Assembly (NCBI GenBank): GCA_032207245.1
Contig: CM063507.1
Location: 90,426,305 to 90,490,304, forward strand
Length of the DNA stretch: 64,000 bases
Reading direction: 5' to 3'
Origin: Pardosa pseudoannulata
Taxonomy: Eukaryota > Arthropoda > Arachnida > Araneae > Lycosidae
Position numbers and translations under genes: made by a program. Each line of letters starts with the position of its first letter. Position 1 is the first letter of the stretch. Positions 38,015 to 49,303 of the stretch are shown piece by piece. The notes beneath the pieces were generated by a model. That model was not told where the DNA came from and ran no database searches. It worked only from the letters and a program-made list of their open reading frames with translations.

Positions 38015-39204
38015 CTAGCATATAGCTCGTCATATAACGCGATCAATAAAATTTTTAATTTTTCAAAATTGTAAAGTACCCTATGAGGCAGGTAAAAAAT
38101 GGTTTGTTTTTTGTCTGAGAATTATCGTTCTACAAAAATGATCGATTAAAATTATCACATATGTACCTAATCTATTATTTAAGCCGAATATAAAAGAGAA
38201 TTATTTACGTAATATCTAACTTCATCGATAAAACATATAGAAATCATGCAGAAGATATTTAAATAATCTAAAATAAATGATTCAATGAGATAGTTAAAGG
38301 AGTGACGTCATAATGCTAGAAAAAAAATGTTATTTTTACCTATTTATTACGCGATGGATTGATAAATTTAATAGCCTGCTCCTAAAATAGGGCTCGATAT
38401 TATGGCACTAACTGCTCGAAAACGAGGACAAGGTAAATTTCGAACGTTTTAAAGATGATAGCATTTTTCGCTGTGATACGGCGCTTATTCATACCAGTTT
38501 ATTTTAGAATCTGATCTATAGTTTAGGAAAAAATAAACTCGCTTTGAATTTTTCTAACCCTAAGTCATCAAAAATCCAATAGGGATGCTCTATCCATACC
38601 ACGTCGAACCGCTTCATAAATTCGAGGACAGATAGACAGATAACTTAGGCTATTATTACATTACGAAAAGAAAGTTTGTCATAAAAAGTTGAAAAAATAA
38701 TAAACATTTATTTTAAAAATAATAAAACAACTTTAGGAATAAGAATTTAAAAGAAAAATCAGAAAATATTAAATTAATTAGACATTTAGAAAAATTTGGC
38801 TGAGTCGGGGACAGAACCGTCAACCCGAGAAGTACGCTGATCAAATGGGCAGATCCTCTACCGAACGTGCTAGGCCTACATTCGATGATGGACTAATTAG
38901 AGTATATGAGGGTCGAGTAAACACAGTCCAGTTTAAATATTACGCTCCGCCCTCGCTGCTCCCTCTTATTCTATACTAAATTCATATCAAGAATGAATTT
39001 AGTATAGAATAAGAGGGAGAATAAGACTTGAAATAATAGCATTAAACGCTCGAAAAGGGGAGATGGGGGGGATTTCGAACTCGCTTTGAATTTTGCTAAC
39101 CCTAACTCATAAAAAATCCAATATGGATGCTGTATCCATTCCAGGTACAACCGCTTCATAAATTCGCGGACAGACAACTTAGGCTATTATTATTATATAG
39201 GGGA
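38015..39204 (-). mobile_element. Non-autonomous Helitron (copy B)
   Basis: Same element as 1410-2598, with matching TC and CTAG termini and A/T flanks, duplicated together with its surroundings. The terminal hairpin is degraded here (cgtcatataacg). A perfect 27-bp stem with a 7-nt loop lies at 38959-39019. Confidence 0.8.
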
Positions 39205-40420
39205 TTCTGTTAAAATCGAAATAAGAGCATGTTACGGTAAAAAAAAAAAAAAATCACTGAAGACTCAGACGCTAAAAGATTTTTTAAGAGCTGAATAAAT
39301 TCACTTGAAGGTTAATAACTGTTAATTTATAAATGTTACGGAAACTATTGCTGTGTAATAATGGGTATAAATCTATTACTTAATATTATTTTTGTAATAT
39401 TTGTAATTTTTTCAATACCATGGCTCTACCATACTATGCAGAAATTGCTTTAAGGACCCATTTGGGATATTTTGGACTCTTTTGAATATTAGGATTTAGT
39501 AATATGTTAGAATTAATGTTTGTTTTTTTTTTAATAGAATCAATGGGTATGAAGTTATTTTCTCCCAGTCATCCACATATGGTCTGCTTGATTTCAAGAA
39601 ATTTCCGCTCAATTTCGATAATTCTGTCATGTAATGTTTTGGGCTGTTATCATAGGTACATCGGTTTTGAATACACAATTCATAATGCTAACATCTGAAC
39701 AATTTATGAAGAAAGCGATAGAAAACAATTAGCGAGGAAACTGAATTGAAAATGCAGGGGGTATTTAAAAATACCATTAAGTCCTTCATTTATAGCTTTA
39801 AAGAATATTCGCCAAGTATATATCTATATTTCTGTACAGATATATATTGATAAGGTGTACTATAAATGCATGTTTACTTCAGATACTTTGCAATAAAGTG
39901 TAGCATAATTCAGAAAATTCTGCCGTATAATGTGTTGTGCTTAATCATAGGTACATAAATTTTGAATGCACAATTCATATTACAAACATTAGAACAATTT
40001 TTGAAGTAAGATGACCAAAACATTAACGAGGAAACGGTGAATAGAATTGCAGGTGGTATTATATCCGCTAATCTGTTAGGGTCAATATGACCGGAAATTT
40101 ATATGTCCATAAAAAAAGCTAACACACGGGTATTTTCACGAGAGTTCTTGAAATCGTTGGTAAATAACATACATACGTACTCCTAGAGGGATTTACGGCT
40201 ATTCGCTTTCCTAAGAGATTGTTTTCAATATATACTTAACACTTGGCATGCGGGTATACTTCACCGCCAACTTATGCGTGCAGCGGGCGTATTTTTGTGT
40301 ATCACGCGAAAGTTTAATTATTCAGAAAAATCGCAGTCAATCGAAAACGACTTTGTTTTTAGGAACTACACTTTTTTTTATTTTATACTTTAATATATAT
40401 TGTATGATTATTTAACAAAA

Positions 40421-40625
40421 TTGCATAATGCCACCCTTGCCAGAATATTGAATTTGAAGCTTTAGTTAAGTAATATCTGCGAACTGTTTTGAATGTTTGT
40501 TTACGTTGTTTTTGAGAAAGGAAAAATAAACTTTGATGTTTTTGAAACTTGCTGATCGTTCTTTTCAAACAGATATGACAAGTTTGCGGAAAACTTGCCC
40601 GATAAGTGCACTGTAACTTGCACGT
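40421..40625 (+). repeat. Inserted piece of the chimeric repeat leader
   Basis: Matches about 12866-13060 and 41860-42075 (gaatttgaagctttagtt ... gacaagtttgcgg). It interrupts sequence contiguous in copy A near 3797-3822. TATGATTATTTA occurs on both sides (40403 and 40626), a possible 12-bp target duplication, although the copy A sequence makes the exact boundary ambiguous. Confidence 0.65.
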
Positions 40626-40803
40626 TATGATTATTTACGAAATCACAAAAATAAACCATTTTTATAATGAAAGTCTGATAATCTGTCAGCACCTATTTCT
40701 TCATCTCTATCTTTGTTATGACGGCCCATTTTACTAATTTTGTATTCAACAATAAAAAACCAATCTTCAAATTTCGAAACTCGAGGGATCCTCTACGGAG
40801 ACA

Positions 40804-40896
40804 ATGCAGAATAAAATTAGTTTTTACGATGACCACATGGGCAAATTGACTAAATTTCTAAAGAAGTTTAAGGACTTATTTCAATCAGTATTATAA
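40804..40896 (+). other. Short open frame at the duplication edge
   Basis: Thirty codons starting MQNKISFYDDHMGKLTKFL, preceded in frame by KLEGSSTET. The homologous frame in copy A (from 3990) stops after MGKLTY. It may be the end of an exon carried along by the duplication; no family is recognised. Confidence 0.2.
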
Positions 40897-41286
40897 ATCT
40901 AAATGTTAATTCAGTGATATTTATGTACAAACATTTTGCACTAAATGTAATATCTGTGTTTTGGTAAAAATGGAGACGAGTACTTTTTTTTATAGTTCTT
41001 AATGTTAAAGTGTTAATGTTTTTGATTCCTAACTATGTTTATATTGTTGACTGATCAAGTACGCGAGAGAAACCGATTTTTTTTATTCCTTGAACTTAAG
41101 GACCGATATTTCTTTTGTTATAAAATACACCTACACAGTTTAGTTAACTTTTTACTTAGCTTTCTTATATGCAAGTAGCTTATCACTGTATTTTGAATTT
41201 TTCATAAATGTGTATTCTGATTATTGATTTTTACTTTATGTATGGATTAATATTGTTTTCTATATCTTAATGGTTTATTATTAAAG
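40897..41286. other. AT-rich DNA without recognisable features
   Basis: No coding, RNA or repeat signal beyond base composition was seen. Confidence 0.5.
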
Positions 41287-41470
41287 TTTTGGTTTGGTTT
41301 GGTTTGGAGTGCTACGGTCTACTTTTTAACAACACGAGGGCTAATAACACTGGGAGCTACAGCTTAATGCCTATTCCGAACGACTACGGACATCCATGCC
41401 ACAGTGGGATTCGAACCCACGAATCCGGTACCGAAAGCCAGCACCCTAACCAATCGGCCATCGTTCGTCA
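41287..41470 (-). mobile_element. tRNA-derived SINE, copy 4
   Basis: On + it begins with the inverse tail (ggtttggtttggtttgg), runs through the body, and ends with the inverse B box (gggattcgaacccac, about 41406-41420) and inverse head (aatcggccatcgttcg). Same family as 19751-19936. No clear target duplication was seen. Confidence 0.8.
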
Positions 41471-42919
41471 TTTGTTTTTAAAGGAGGATAAGATGAAATG
41501 TTATAATTTTAAAAAGAAGTATGTTTGTAAAACTTCTGGCAACTCGAGTTTTCTGTCTTTTTCTATACATGATATAGGATGAGGGGCTATGTTACCAAAT
41601 ACACGGATCCCAATTCCTTGTAATTAAATGTTTAATTATAATTTAATCTTGGTTACTTGATCTCGTTTTTTTTTGTATGCTCCGTGGTTTTTTTTTTGTC
41701 AGTATGTAAATAATTTTAAAGTTTATGAAATCAATAAGTACAAAAGGGGGCACTTTACATGCACCTTTTGCCTGTTGTTTTTGCTTTTCTTATTACCTGG
41801 GGCTGCCTGTTGCTCGTCGTGTTTTTGCTCCAATATAGTTTTCCCCCCATCAGGTAAATTGTACAATGCCACACTTGCTGGAATGTTGAATTTGAAGCTT
41901 TAGTTTAGTATTCCTCGAACTGTTTTGAATGTTTTGTTTAACTGTTTTATTTACGTTATTTTTGAGAAAGGAAAAATAAACTTTAATGTTTTTGAACTTG
42001 CTGATCATTTTTTTTTTCAAACAGATATGACAAGTTTGCGACAAACTTGCACGACAAAAGCACTGTAACTTGCATGACAAGTTTGCGGTAAGTTGGAGGT
42101 AGGGTGACGTCGAAGTTTGCGTAGACTTGCTTTAGTCTTGTTTCAAACTTGCAGACTTGTCATGCTGAACTTGCTGCAAGTTTACGGGCTTGCAAATCAA
42201 GACTGCTGCAAGATTTCTTCAAACTAAATATGCAATATCGAATAGAGCCATCTAAGAAACTTTTAAATAATACTTTATATAGAGAAAAAAGGGTTAATAC
42301 CATTGAAGATAATTTAAAATTTATAAATCCTACACTCAAACGGCCTAAAAGGAAAAAAAAGGAATTAAAACGAAATTTTAGAAACTCTCCAAAAAGTTGA
42401 GAAAAATTCACTTAAAAATTAAAATTTTCAACATAGGTTTAACATGGCCCAATACACGTGCATGAAAACGAAAACATTGCTTAGTGAATTAATAGAATTA
42501 ACACATCTATTTAATTTATTAGAAATTTTAGATAGTTGCAAATTATAGAGAAATGCTACTTTAAAAAATAACCACACTTGAATAATTAAAATAATAAATG
42601 CCTTTTAAAAGATCCATAGCAGCTTGCGGAATGGCGTGTCTGCCATGTTGTCATTCTTGTCTTTGGCCGGGAAACGTTTGCGCATGCGCTCGTTATCTTA
42701 ATTCGTTCAATGATGGGAATTTTCGCTTGCTCCAAGTTTGTCATAACAATATTGCCATAGTTTTGCAGCAAAATTTCGTTGCAAAGGAATAGTCGTTTTA
42801 TGCTCCGTCTAACTTGCAGGAGTTTTGCTGCAAGTTTGTAACGTCATATTTTGTTATGACAAGATATTCTCCAGAAAAAATCAAACTTTCTGCAAGTATG
42901 CATGATATCTGGTATACTT

Positions 42920-43900
42920 GCTGACATGACGAAAGACATGGTCGAACAAAATTCTGTTGACGATGCTGTATATATGACCACTAATGTCATCGTTTCTGCT
43001 GGTGACATCTGCATTCCTAAATCTTCTAGGCGTCCACGCAAACAAATTAAACCATAGTGGAAACAAACTTGGAAAATCACTTATGAAGAAAAGCACAAAG
43101 CCTTCAATATCTTCTGAAGATACCCTACCACTGATAATCTTACTAAGTATAAGAAATGCAAAGCTATTTTCCCGCGTACTCTTAGGCAAAGACGGAGAGA
43201 TTCTTGGGAAAAGTTTGTTAGTAGTATTTCACCGTCTTCTTCCAGTAAAACTCTATGGTACTCCAAAGTAAACATTGATTCTATCCAAATAATCAGATAT
43301 TTATTTTGCACTACAATAACAATATAATCTCTTCTACAATAGATATATCAAACACAATTGCTTCTTCTTTTGCTAGTATTTCAACTAGTACCAACTATAA
43401 TTCTTCATTTACAAAGCAAAAAATGACTTTAGAGAAAATTAAAATTAATTTTGTTAACCATTCCAATTTTTCTTATAACTCTGAGTTTACGTTTTTTGAG
43501 TTGAAAAATGTCTTGCATGAAACCCACAAAACTTCACCTGGTCCTGATAATATTTCATATTCAAGGATCAAAAACCTTTCCGTCGATTCTTTATCAAACC
43601 TGCTCATATTATACAATAGGATCTGGCAAGAACAGACGTTTCCTACTTCTTGGAGAATGGCGACGGTCGTTCCGATTCTCAAACCTGATAACGACCCCGA
43701 GAATCCTTTGAGATATCGTCCCATCGGACTGACCAACTGCCTATGCAAATTATTTGAAAAAATGATCAACAAAAGGCTGAACTACTACCTGGAAAGTATT
43801 AAATGTATATCTAATTTTCAAAGGTGCACGTGTACCATAGATAATGTTGTTGCTCTTGAAACTAGAATTCGTAATAATCTTGCAAAACGTAATCATTTAG
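42920..43900 (+). pseudogene. Captured Jockey ORF2 fragment in copy 2
   Basis: Contains MTKDMVEQNSVDDAVY, a degraded PWWN region, and YPTTDNLTKYKKCKA. From 43306 the frame is open for 214 codons, including LYNRIWQEQTFPTSW, VVPILKPDNDPENP, YRPIGLTNCLCKLFEKM and AKRNHLV. It stops being LINE-like at the same codon as copies 1 and 3. A stop and shifts lie between 43050 and 43300. Confidence 0.85.
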
Positions 43901-43904
43901 TTTT

Positions 43905-44440
43905 ATATTTTTCTTTTAAATTAAATTTTTTTTTCATTATTGTTTTTTAAATTAAAAAATAATTTTTTTTTAATTAAAAATTTTTTTAAACTTTGTTTTA
44001 AATTTTTTAAAAATTATTTTTAATTTTTTGTTTTAAATTTAAAAAAAATTTATATTTAAAATATCTTTAAAAAAAATTTTATTGAAAACAATTTTTTTAA
44101 TTAAAAAAAATTTTTAAATTCATATTTTATTTTTAAAAAAATTTGAGTTTTTTTGAAATTATTTTTAAAAATTTTAATTTTATTTACTTAAAATTTTTCC
44201 TTTTAAATAAAAAATTATTTTATTTATTTTTGTTATTTTAATATTATTATTTATTTTTAAAAAATAAAATAAAAAAAATCTTTTAATTTTTTGTAAATTT
44301 TTTATAAATTTAATTTTTTTTAAATTCTTTAAATTAAAAAAAATTTAAAAGTTTTTTAAATAAATTTAAAAATTACATATAAAATTTTTTTCTGATAATT
44401 TAAATAAAAAAAGGTTTTTGTAAATAAAATTTTTTTTGCT
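43905..44440. repeat. A/T-only zone of the chimeric repeat, copy 2
   Basis: Alternating A and T homopolymer runs with very few G or C bases, immediately after the LINE fragment as in copies 1 and 3. Confidence 0.85.
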
Positions 44441-44483
44441 AGGAATAACTACTTACACAATAATCTATAAGGAATAATAATAC

Positions 44484-44909
44484 TGTTACGAACTTCCACG
44501 CTGAGTTCGGGGGATTGAATGGACTTTAAGCGAGCAGCACTGCAGCAAGAAGACGAATACTTTATTCGCAATCAGTTGCAAAATACAAACACCGACAAAA
44601 CCACCGCGAAACAATTTGAGTACAATGCCGTCGGCTCACGCATCAATTTCCGCATCAAGCACAACACACCGTGCGTACTCCGTAGACAGATTCTCTTCAC
44701 GACGACTCTCTTTTGCATATGACTCTCTCTTATATAAGCCCGAAGAAACTGCCGGAACTCCGGAACTGGCCCCGTGACGCCACACTTGGTAATATTTGGG
44801 GACACTTGGCGACAAAATTAGGTCGCCAACGAGATGATATCTCTCCACTTTGACGAGATACACATAGAGTCCCATGCTAAATTCAAGCAATTTTCGCAAA
44901 ATCGTAATA
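44484..44909 (-). repeat. Gypsy 3' LTR
   Basis: About 426 bp, ending internally beside a purine-rich tract (AGGGGGCAA on the minus strand, 44910-44919) that serves as the polypurine tract. A TATA-like tatataag (minus) lies near 44730, and an AATAAA-like signal (inverse tttatt) at about 44561. It is homologous to 47953-48311 with substitutions and indels, so the element is not recent. Confidence 0.8.
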
Positions 44910-45119
44910 TTGCCCCCTAATCAAATATTGCACGTCTCGGGCAGTGCACTTGAGCAGAAAGCAACTTACTATACTTACAAATACAGTTCTTACAAAACAT
45001 AAACGCAATAGTAAATTTAAATTACAAAAATCAATAACATAACAGAAAGAAAACAACTATTTACAGAACTATTTACAAAAAAAAGAAATAGTTGAATGTG
45101 AAGACACCATGGTGTCAAT

Positions 45120-46400
45120 TATTTATTAAACTATGTAATGTTACCATAGTAAGGTGCTAAGCGATCATAATGAACAATCCTAGGCTTATTATTCGTTTAT
45201 TTACTGATTCGATCCACGACGTTGTTCAGTCTTTTTAAAACTGTATAAGGTCCTTCCCACGAAGTTGAAGCTTTGGAGAAAATTCTTTCCGTCGGTGTGG
45301 ATTCCAAAACCAAACTTTGTCACCTTCGTTGAATATATGTCTTGTAGCTCTTGCGTCTTATTTGATCTTCTTTTTGTCCGTCGCGATGTTGATCCGACCT
45401 CGGGCAAACTGATGAACGTCTTCTAACCGCGCCTGCAGATTTTCAACATAAGCTTCAGGCGAAGAAGGCGCATCCGGTGGATGTCTGGGTAGAAGCTCAC
45501 AGGGGAGACGGAGCTCACGACCGAAGAGCATCTGTGAGGGTGTAAAGCCGGTGGTTTCATGGACGGCACTCCTTTTGGCCAGCAAGAATAACGGTAGTTT
45601 CTGATCCCAGTCTTGTTGATTCTTCGAAACGAGGTGAGAAAGACTATTTAGGATTGTTCGATTGAATCTCTCCACCATGCCATCCGATTGCGGATGTAGA
45701 GGGGTTGTTCGTGTTTTATCGATTCCCAGGATTTTACAAAGTTCTTGGCAGACAGCAGAAATGAAATTCCTCCCTTGATCTGAATGAAGTTGAAGGGGCG
45801 ACCCGAACCTAGAAATCCAATTTGCCACTAAAACTTCTGCAACAGTTGTCGCTTCCTGATCGGGAATCGGGTATGCCTCAGGCCACTTCGTGAAATAATC
45901 CATGACAGACAAAATGTATCGGTTATTGTCCGCTGTCCGTGGAAGAGGTCCCAAGATGTCGAATGCTATTCTTTCGAATGGTGCCCCTACATTATACAGA
46001 TGTAACTTTCCTCGACTGCGTCTAGTGGGTCCTTTACGCGCTCCACAGGCATCGCAGGATTTGCACCATTTTTCGACATCAGTTCTTATGTTGTTCCAAT
46101 AAAACCTCTCTCGAACTCTCTGGATGGTTTTCATAACTCCGAAATGTCCACTTGTTGAACTATTGTGTAACTCCTTTAGCACGTCTGGTATTCGCGATCG
46201 TGGGAGTACTAGCTGCGACCTCGATGTTTTGCCGTCGTCGGATTCCCATTTTCTATACAGGACGCCGTTTCGAAATTGAAGAGAATCCCAGAGAGCCCAA
46301 TAACGTTTGACACCAGGACTTAAACTAGAGATATCTTGCCAATAGGTTCTTGTACTAGACAACTCCATGAATTCAATAATGCTCTATTATCCCATATTTT
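45120..46400 (-). pseudogene. Gypsy integrase with GPY/F-type C-terminus
   Basis: The frame 46368-45358 is open for 336 codons: an HHCC zinc domain (H...GHFG...CKSCDAC), then the core with the first Asp in AFDILGPLP, the second in LHSDQGRNF and the Glu in GMVERFNRT. After a frameshift near 45360 the C-terminal module continues (EGDKVWFWNPHRRKEFSPKL), and RIVHYDRLAPYYGN lies near 45170-45125 after a TAA. All catalytic residues are present; the frameshift and stop would truncate the tail. Confidence 0.9.
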
Positions 46401-47497
46401 ATCTGAGCTGCAGAACAAAAGCGACAATTACCTGTATAAGGTCTCCTGGACAAGGCGTCTGCATTTCCGTGTGAGGATCCTCTGCGATGTTGGATATCGA
46501 AGTCGTTCTCTTGCAGTTTCTGTATCCACCTAGCTATCTGTCCCTCTGGGTTCTTGAAATTCCAAAGCCATGTGAGAGATGCATGGTCTGTTCACAGCAG
46601 GAATTTTTATTATGTCATCTAAGTAATCAAGACAGGCTTCGAAAGAAAGTCCTCTCAACACCGTCTTCAACAGTCACTCGAAAGTAACAGATGCGTTGCA
46701 TAGGCTAAAAGGCATAACTTTAAATTGCCAAAGTCCTTGGCCACCAGTCGCGAATGCGGTCTTTTCACGAACTACGGGATCCATCTCTACTTGCCAATAA
46801 CCACTCTTTAAATCAAGTGTAAAAAACCACACATTTCCCGATAATGTGTGCAAGGTGTCGTCGATTCGGGGAAGAGGGTAACTGTCTTTCTTTTTGATGT
46901 TATTTAGGTGACGGTAGTCCACGCAGAATCTAGTTGATCCCTCCTTTTTTTAACCAAGACGATAGGAGAGGCCCAAGGACTGGTAGAAGGTTCGATGACG
47001 CCTTTCTCCTACATATCATTTAAAAGATCTTTCACTTCTTCTACTTTGGAGAATGGTAATCTTCGAGGATGTTGTTTAATAGGAGCATGATTTCCTGTGT
47101 CGATTCGGTGTTTTGTTAACTTTGTTCTACCCAAATCTTCGGGTGTCTTCAAAAATAGTTCACTAAATTCACCAAGCATTTTCTCTACAACGTTTTTCTG
47201 TTTCTTACTTAATTCTGTTTTAGTTAGCAAGTCCTTCGTTAAATCTTCACAGGACATGTTTGATGTTTGGAAAGAAATTCGCTCAACACGTGTCAATTGG
47301 GTACATGAGACTAACATATCACCTTTCTTAATAATCTTTGGTTTATCACTTATGCTTTCAATTTTCACCAGTATGGCTTCTTGTAAGAAATCTACAAGTG
47401 TTGAAGCTACTGAAACCCCTTTTGGAAAATTATCCCGTATGTCAGCTGGGTAGTCGTCAAATGCAAGATGGGAAAGCCGTTCCACATCTGTCGCCAA
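46400..47497 (-). pseudogene. Gypsy reverse transcriptase and RNase H remnants
   Basis: 47497-47009 joins a gag tail (ATDVERLSHLAFDDYP) to the RT N-terminus (EFSELFLKTPEDLGRTKL, HPRRLPFSKVEEV). 46922-46674 has MDYRHLNNIKKKDSYPLPRI, FFTLDLKSGYWQVEM and KVMPFSLCNASVTFE. YLDD follows near 46625. The sequence then jumps directly to the end of RNase H (TDHASLTWLWNFK, HRRGSSHGNADALSRR, about 46585-46450). The jump marks a deletion of the RT thumb, connection and RNase H N-terminus. Confidence 0.85.
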
Positions 47498-47918
47498 ATC
47501 CTGGATGGTCTCATTGTGTCTTTCTTGGCGGGATTTTAATTGCAGACGATTACAGTCCTTTAAACATTTTTCGCCTAAACGTAGCTTAAGACCTCTGTTA
47601 GTGCTTCAAAATTTACTTGCTGTTCCTCCGGGATTGTTCATAAGACATCTGCAGCCTCCGCTCGTAATGATACAGCCAATTGGCGAGCTTTGGTAACAGG
47701 ATCCCAGCCATTTCCATCGGCAAAAATTGAGAATTGGGTTTTATATACCGCCAAGATGTTCTCCCATCATATGTGGACAGCTTGATAATCGGCTTGGCGA
47801 GAATGGGTTGATCTTGGCTGATTTCTGGTTGCCGAATATTTTCTATGACAAATTTGGTTTTTTCAGAAGATATCCCAACATTCATTGCTTCTTTTAATTT
47901 CTCAATTTCTCGCTCCAT
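47498..47918 (-). pseudogene. Gypsy gag remnant
   Basis: Starts MEREIEKLKEAMNVG (ATG at 47918) and contains IKLSTYDGRTSWRYIK, matching the gag matrix/capsid region of gypsy elements. It then breaks in several frames (NFEALTE near 47610; an AATDVER-like block begins near 47497). No nucleocapsid knuckle or protease motif follows. Confidence 0.7.
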
Positions 47919-47952
47919 TTTCTTTTCAATTTAGCTAAATCTACCCACATTC

Positions 47953-48311
47953 TTTATTCGCAATCAGTTGCAAAATACAATACACCGACAAAACCACCGT
48001 GAAATAGTTTGGGTAAATGCCGTCGGATCACTCATCAAGCAAAACACACCGTGCGTACTCCGTAGACCGAGAGATTCTCTTCACGAAGACTCTCTTCTGC
48101 ATGGGTCTGCCTTATATAGGCCAGAAAAAACTGCCGGAACACTCCAGAAACCGGAACCGGGAAAAGGTCCTTTGATGCCACACTTCGCAACATTTGGCGA
48201 CACTTGGCGATGAACTTGGCGACAAAAACAGGTTGCCAAAACTGTCGTAAAACGAGCCGATATCCAAAGAGTCCCATGCTAAACTCAAGCAATTTTCGCA
48301 AATTAGTAACA
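47953..48311 (-). repeat. Gypsy 5' LTR, truncated
   Basis: Aligned to the other LTR from its tttattcgcaatcagttgca onward. The 75 bp matching 44484-44558 (the end of U5 on the minus strand), the primer-binding site and the gag leader are missing, so the element could not prime reverse transcription. Confidence 0.8.
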
Positions 48312-48612
48312 ATACATTTATTTTCATTTATTCTGTAACGTTTTAAAAGTTTTAAGAATAACAAGTGACAGATATAGAATAAATCGGACTTTTTCTAAGT
48401 TATGTAGTGTCGACGGAAGAACAAGAATAAATGCTAAGTTTTATGGATTATCTTATTGATTTTTCCTACATTTTTGTATTCTGAAACTAGTTGTAGGTAA
48501 TAATGATCCATATTACATAGGATGTACATCGTGTTGATCTCTGTCAACATTTGTGCACCATTCTAAACTATTAAACTTTCTGAGTTTGAGTCAAAATATA
48601 ATAGGGTAGGAT

Positions 48613-48680
48613 GCTAGCAGAATGGGTAGGGCGCTACTCTTCGAAACTGGAATTCGTCGGCTTGAATCTCACTGATGGAA
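48613..48680 (+). repeat. tRNA-like segment in chimeric repeat copy 2
   Basis: gctagcagaatgggtagggc followed by cggcttgaatctcac; the B-box-like part is more degraded than in copy 1. Confidence 0.45.
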
Positions 48681-49091
48681 TGATTCCATTGATGATTTAT
48701 TTGTATTTCTTTAAAAACTATAGTTCTCAAGTTCTGAAGTAAGTCAATCGTGACGGCAGTAAGATTTTAGGAAAATGTGGTAAGATTTGGAATATTCTCT
48801 TAGTTATCACTTCCTGGATCAGAGGTAAGAGTTAAAGGATATTAATATATTGAAGATTTAACAAATGATTAATACTCGCAGTCGATTCAATGTTGAAATA
48901 CATGGTTTAACAAATATGGTACCCTCTTAAAGGTTTTTAATTTTTTTAGTGTTAGAGTAAACACATTGTTTTTATACTTTAGAATACAACTGAAGAAAAA
49001 CTAGTTAAAAACCAAAACGTTTTAAGTTGTGCAATATAAGTTCATTTTCCACTCTGGATAGGGGTGGGCATTTTTTCTAGGTGGCACTTAA

Positions 49092-49303
49092 GTTGTGAAT
49101 GTGAGAAAAATATTAATATATTAACACTTTACTGCCGGTCATCGATTAATCGACTTTTAATCCAAAGCGCTTACCGACCGGTCGTCGATTAATCAATTTT
49201 TGATCTTTCTGTTAGATTTGGTTAGGTTAGATTTACAAGCAGCAGGCATTTCGCATTCTTTATTCAGATTCTTTTTTCTACGCTTTAGTTCTTAGAAATG
49301 AAT
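49092..49303. other. Short spacer with a duplicated ATTAAT palindrome
   Basis: Two imperfect 40-odd-bp units (ggtcatcgattaatcgactt at 49138 and ggtcgtcgattaatcaattt at 49182) include the 12-bp palindrome tcgattaatcga. No gene was seen. Confidence 0.55.

Larger units (their letters stand above)
34591..40893 (+). repeat. Dispersed long duplication, copy B
   Basis: Partner of 1-4080. It carries three insertions absent from copy A: a TTAA-flanked element (35099-37067), a SINE (37498-37667) and a roughly 205-bp piece of the chimeric repeat leader (about 40421-40625). Homology to A ends near 40893, beyond which A and B differ. It includes one copy of the 385-bp repeat that is present twice in A. 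Confidence 0.85.
44484..48311 (-). mobile_element. Ty3/gypsy LTR retrotransposon, internally deleted
   Basis: Lies between two ATAC copies (44480-44483 and 48312-48315), a 4-bp target duplication. The outer LTR ends are TGTTACG and GTAACA. Order on the minus strand is LTR, gag piece, RT, RNase H piece, integrase, LTR. At 3.8 kb it is shorter than an intact gypsy element: most of gag, the nucleocapsid and protease, and the RT thumb to RNase H N-terminus are deleted. Excising it rejoins copy 2 of the chimeric repeat. Confidence 0.9.
41806..49091 (+). repeat. Chimeric LINE-capturing repeat, copy 2
   Basis: Collinear with 12803-19596: leader from gcctgttgctcgtcgtg, CAAGTTTGC-rich section (about 42025-42240), Jockey ORF2 piece, A/T-only zone, and tRNA-like downstream block to tctaggtggcactt. 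It lacks the Helitron of copy 1 but is interrupted by a gypsy element at 44484-48311. Confidence 0.75.

Noticed and set aside
42160..43311. Many short frames on both strands of chimeric repeat copy 2 before the LINE fragment
   Set aside because: They match leader sequence in copy 1 where the frames are different or closed, so they are chance frames.
47097..47453. 118-codon plus-strand frame in the gypsy element
   Set aside because: Antisense of the reverse transcriptase N-terminus; no independent domain.
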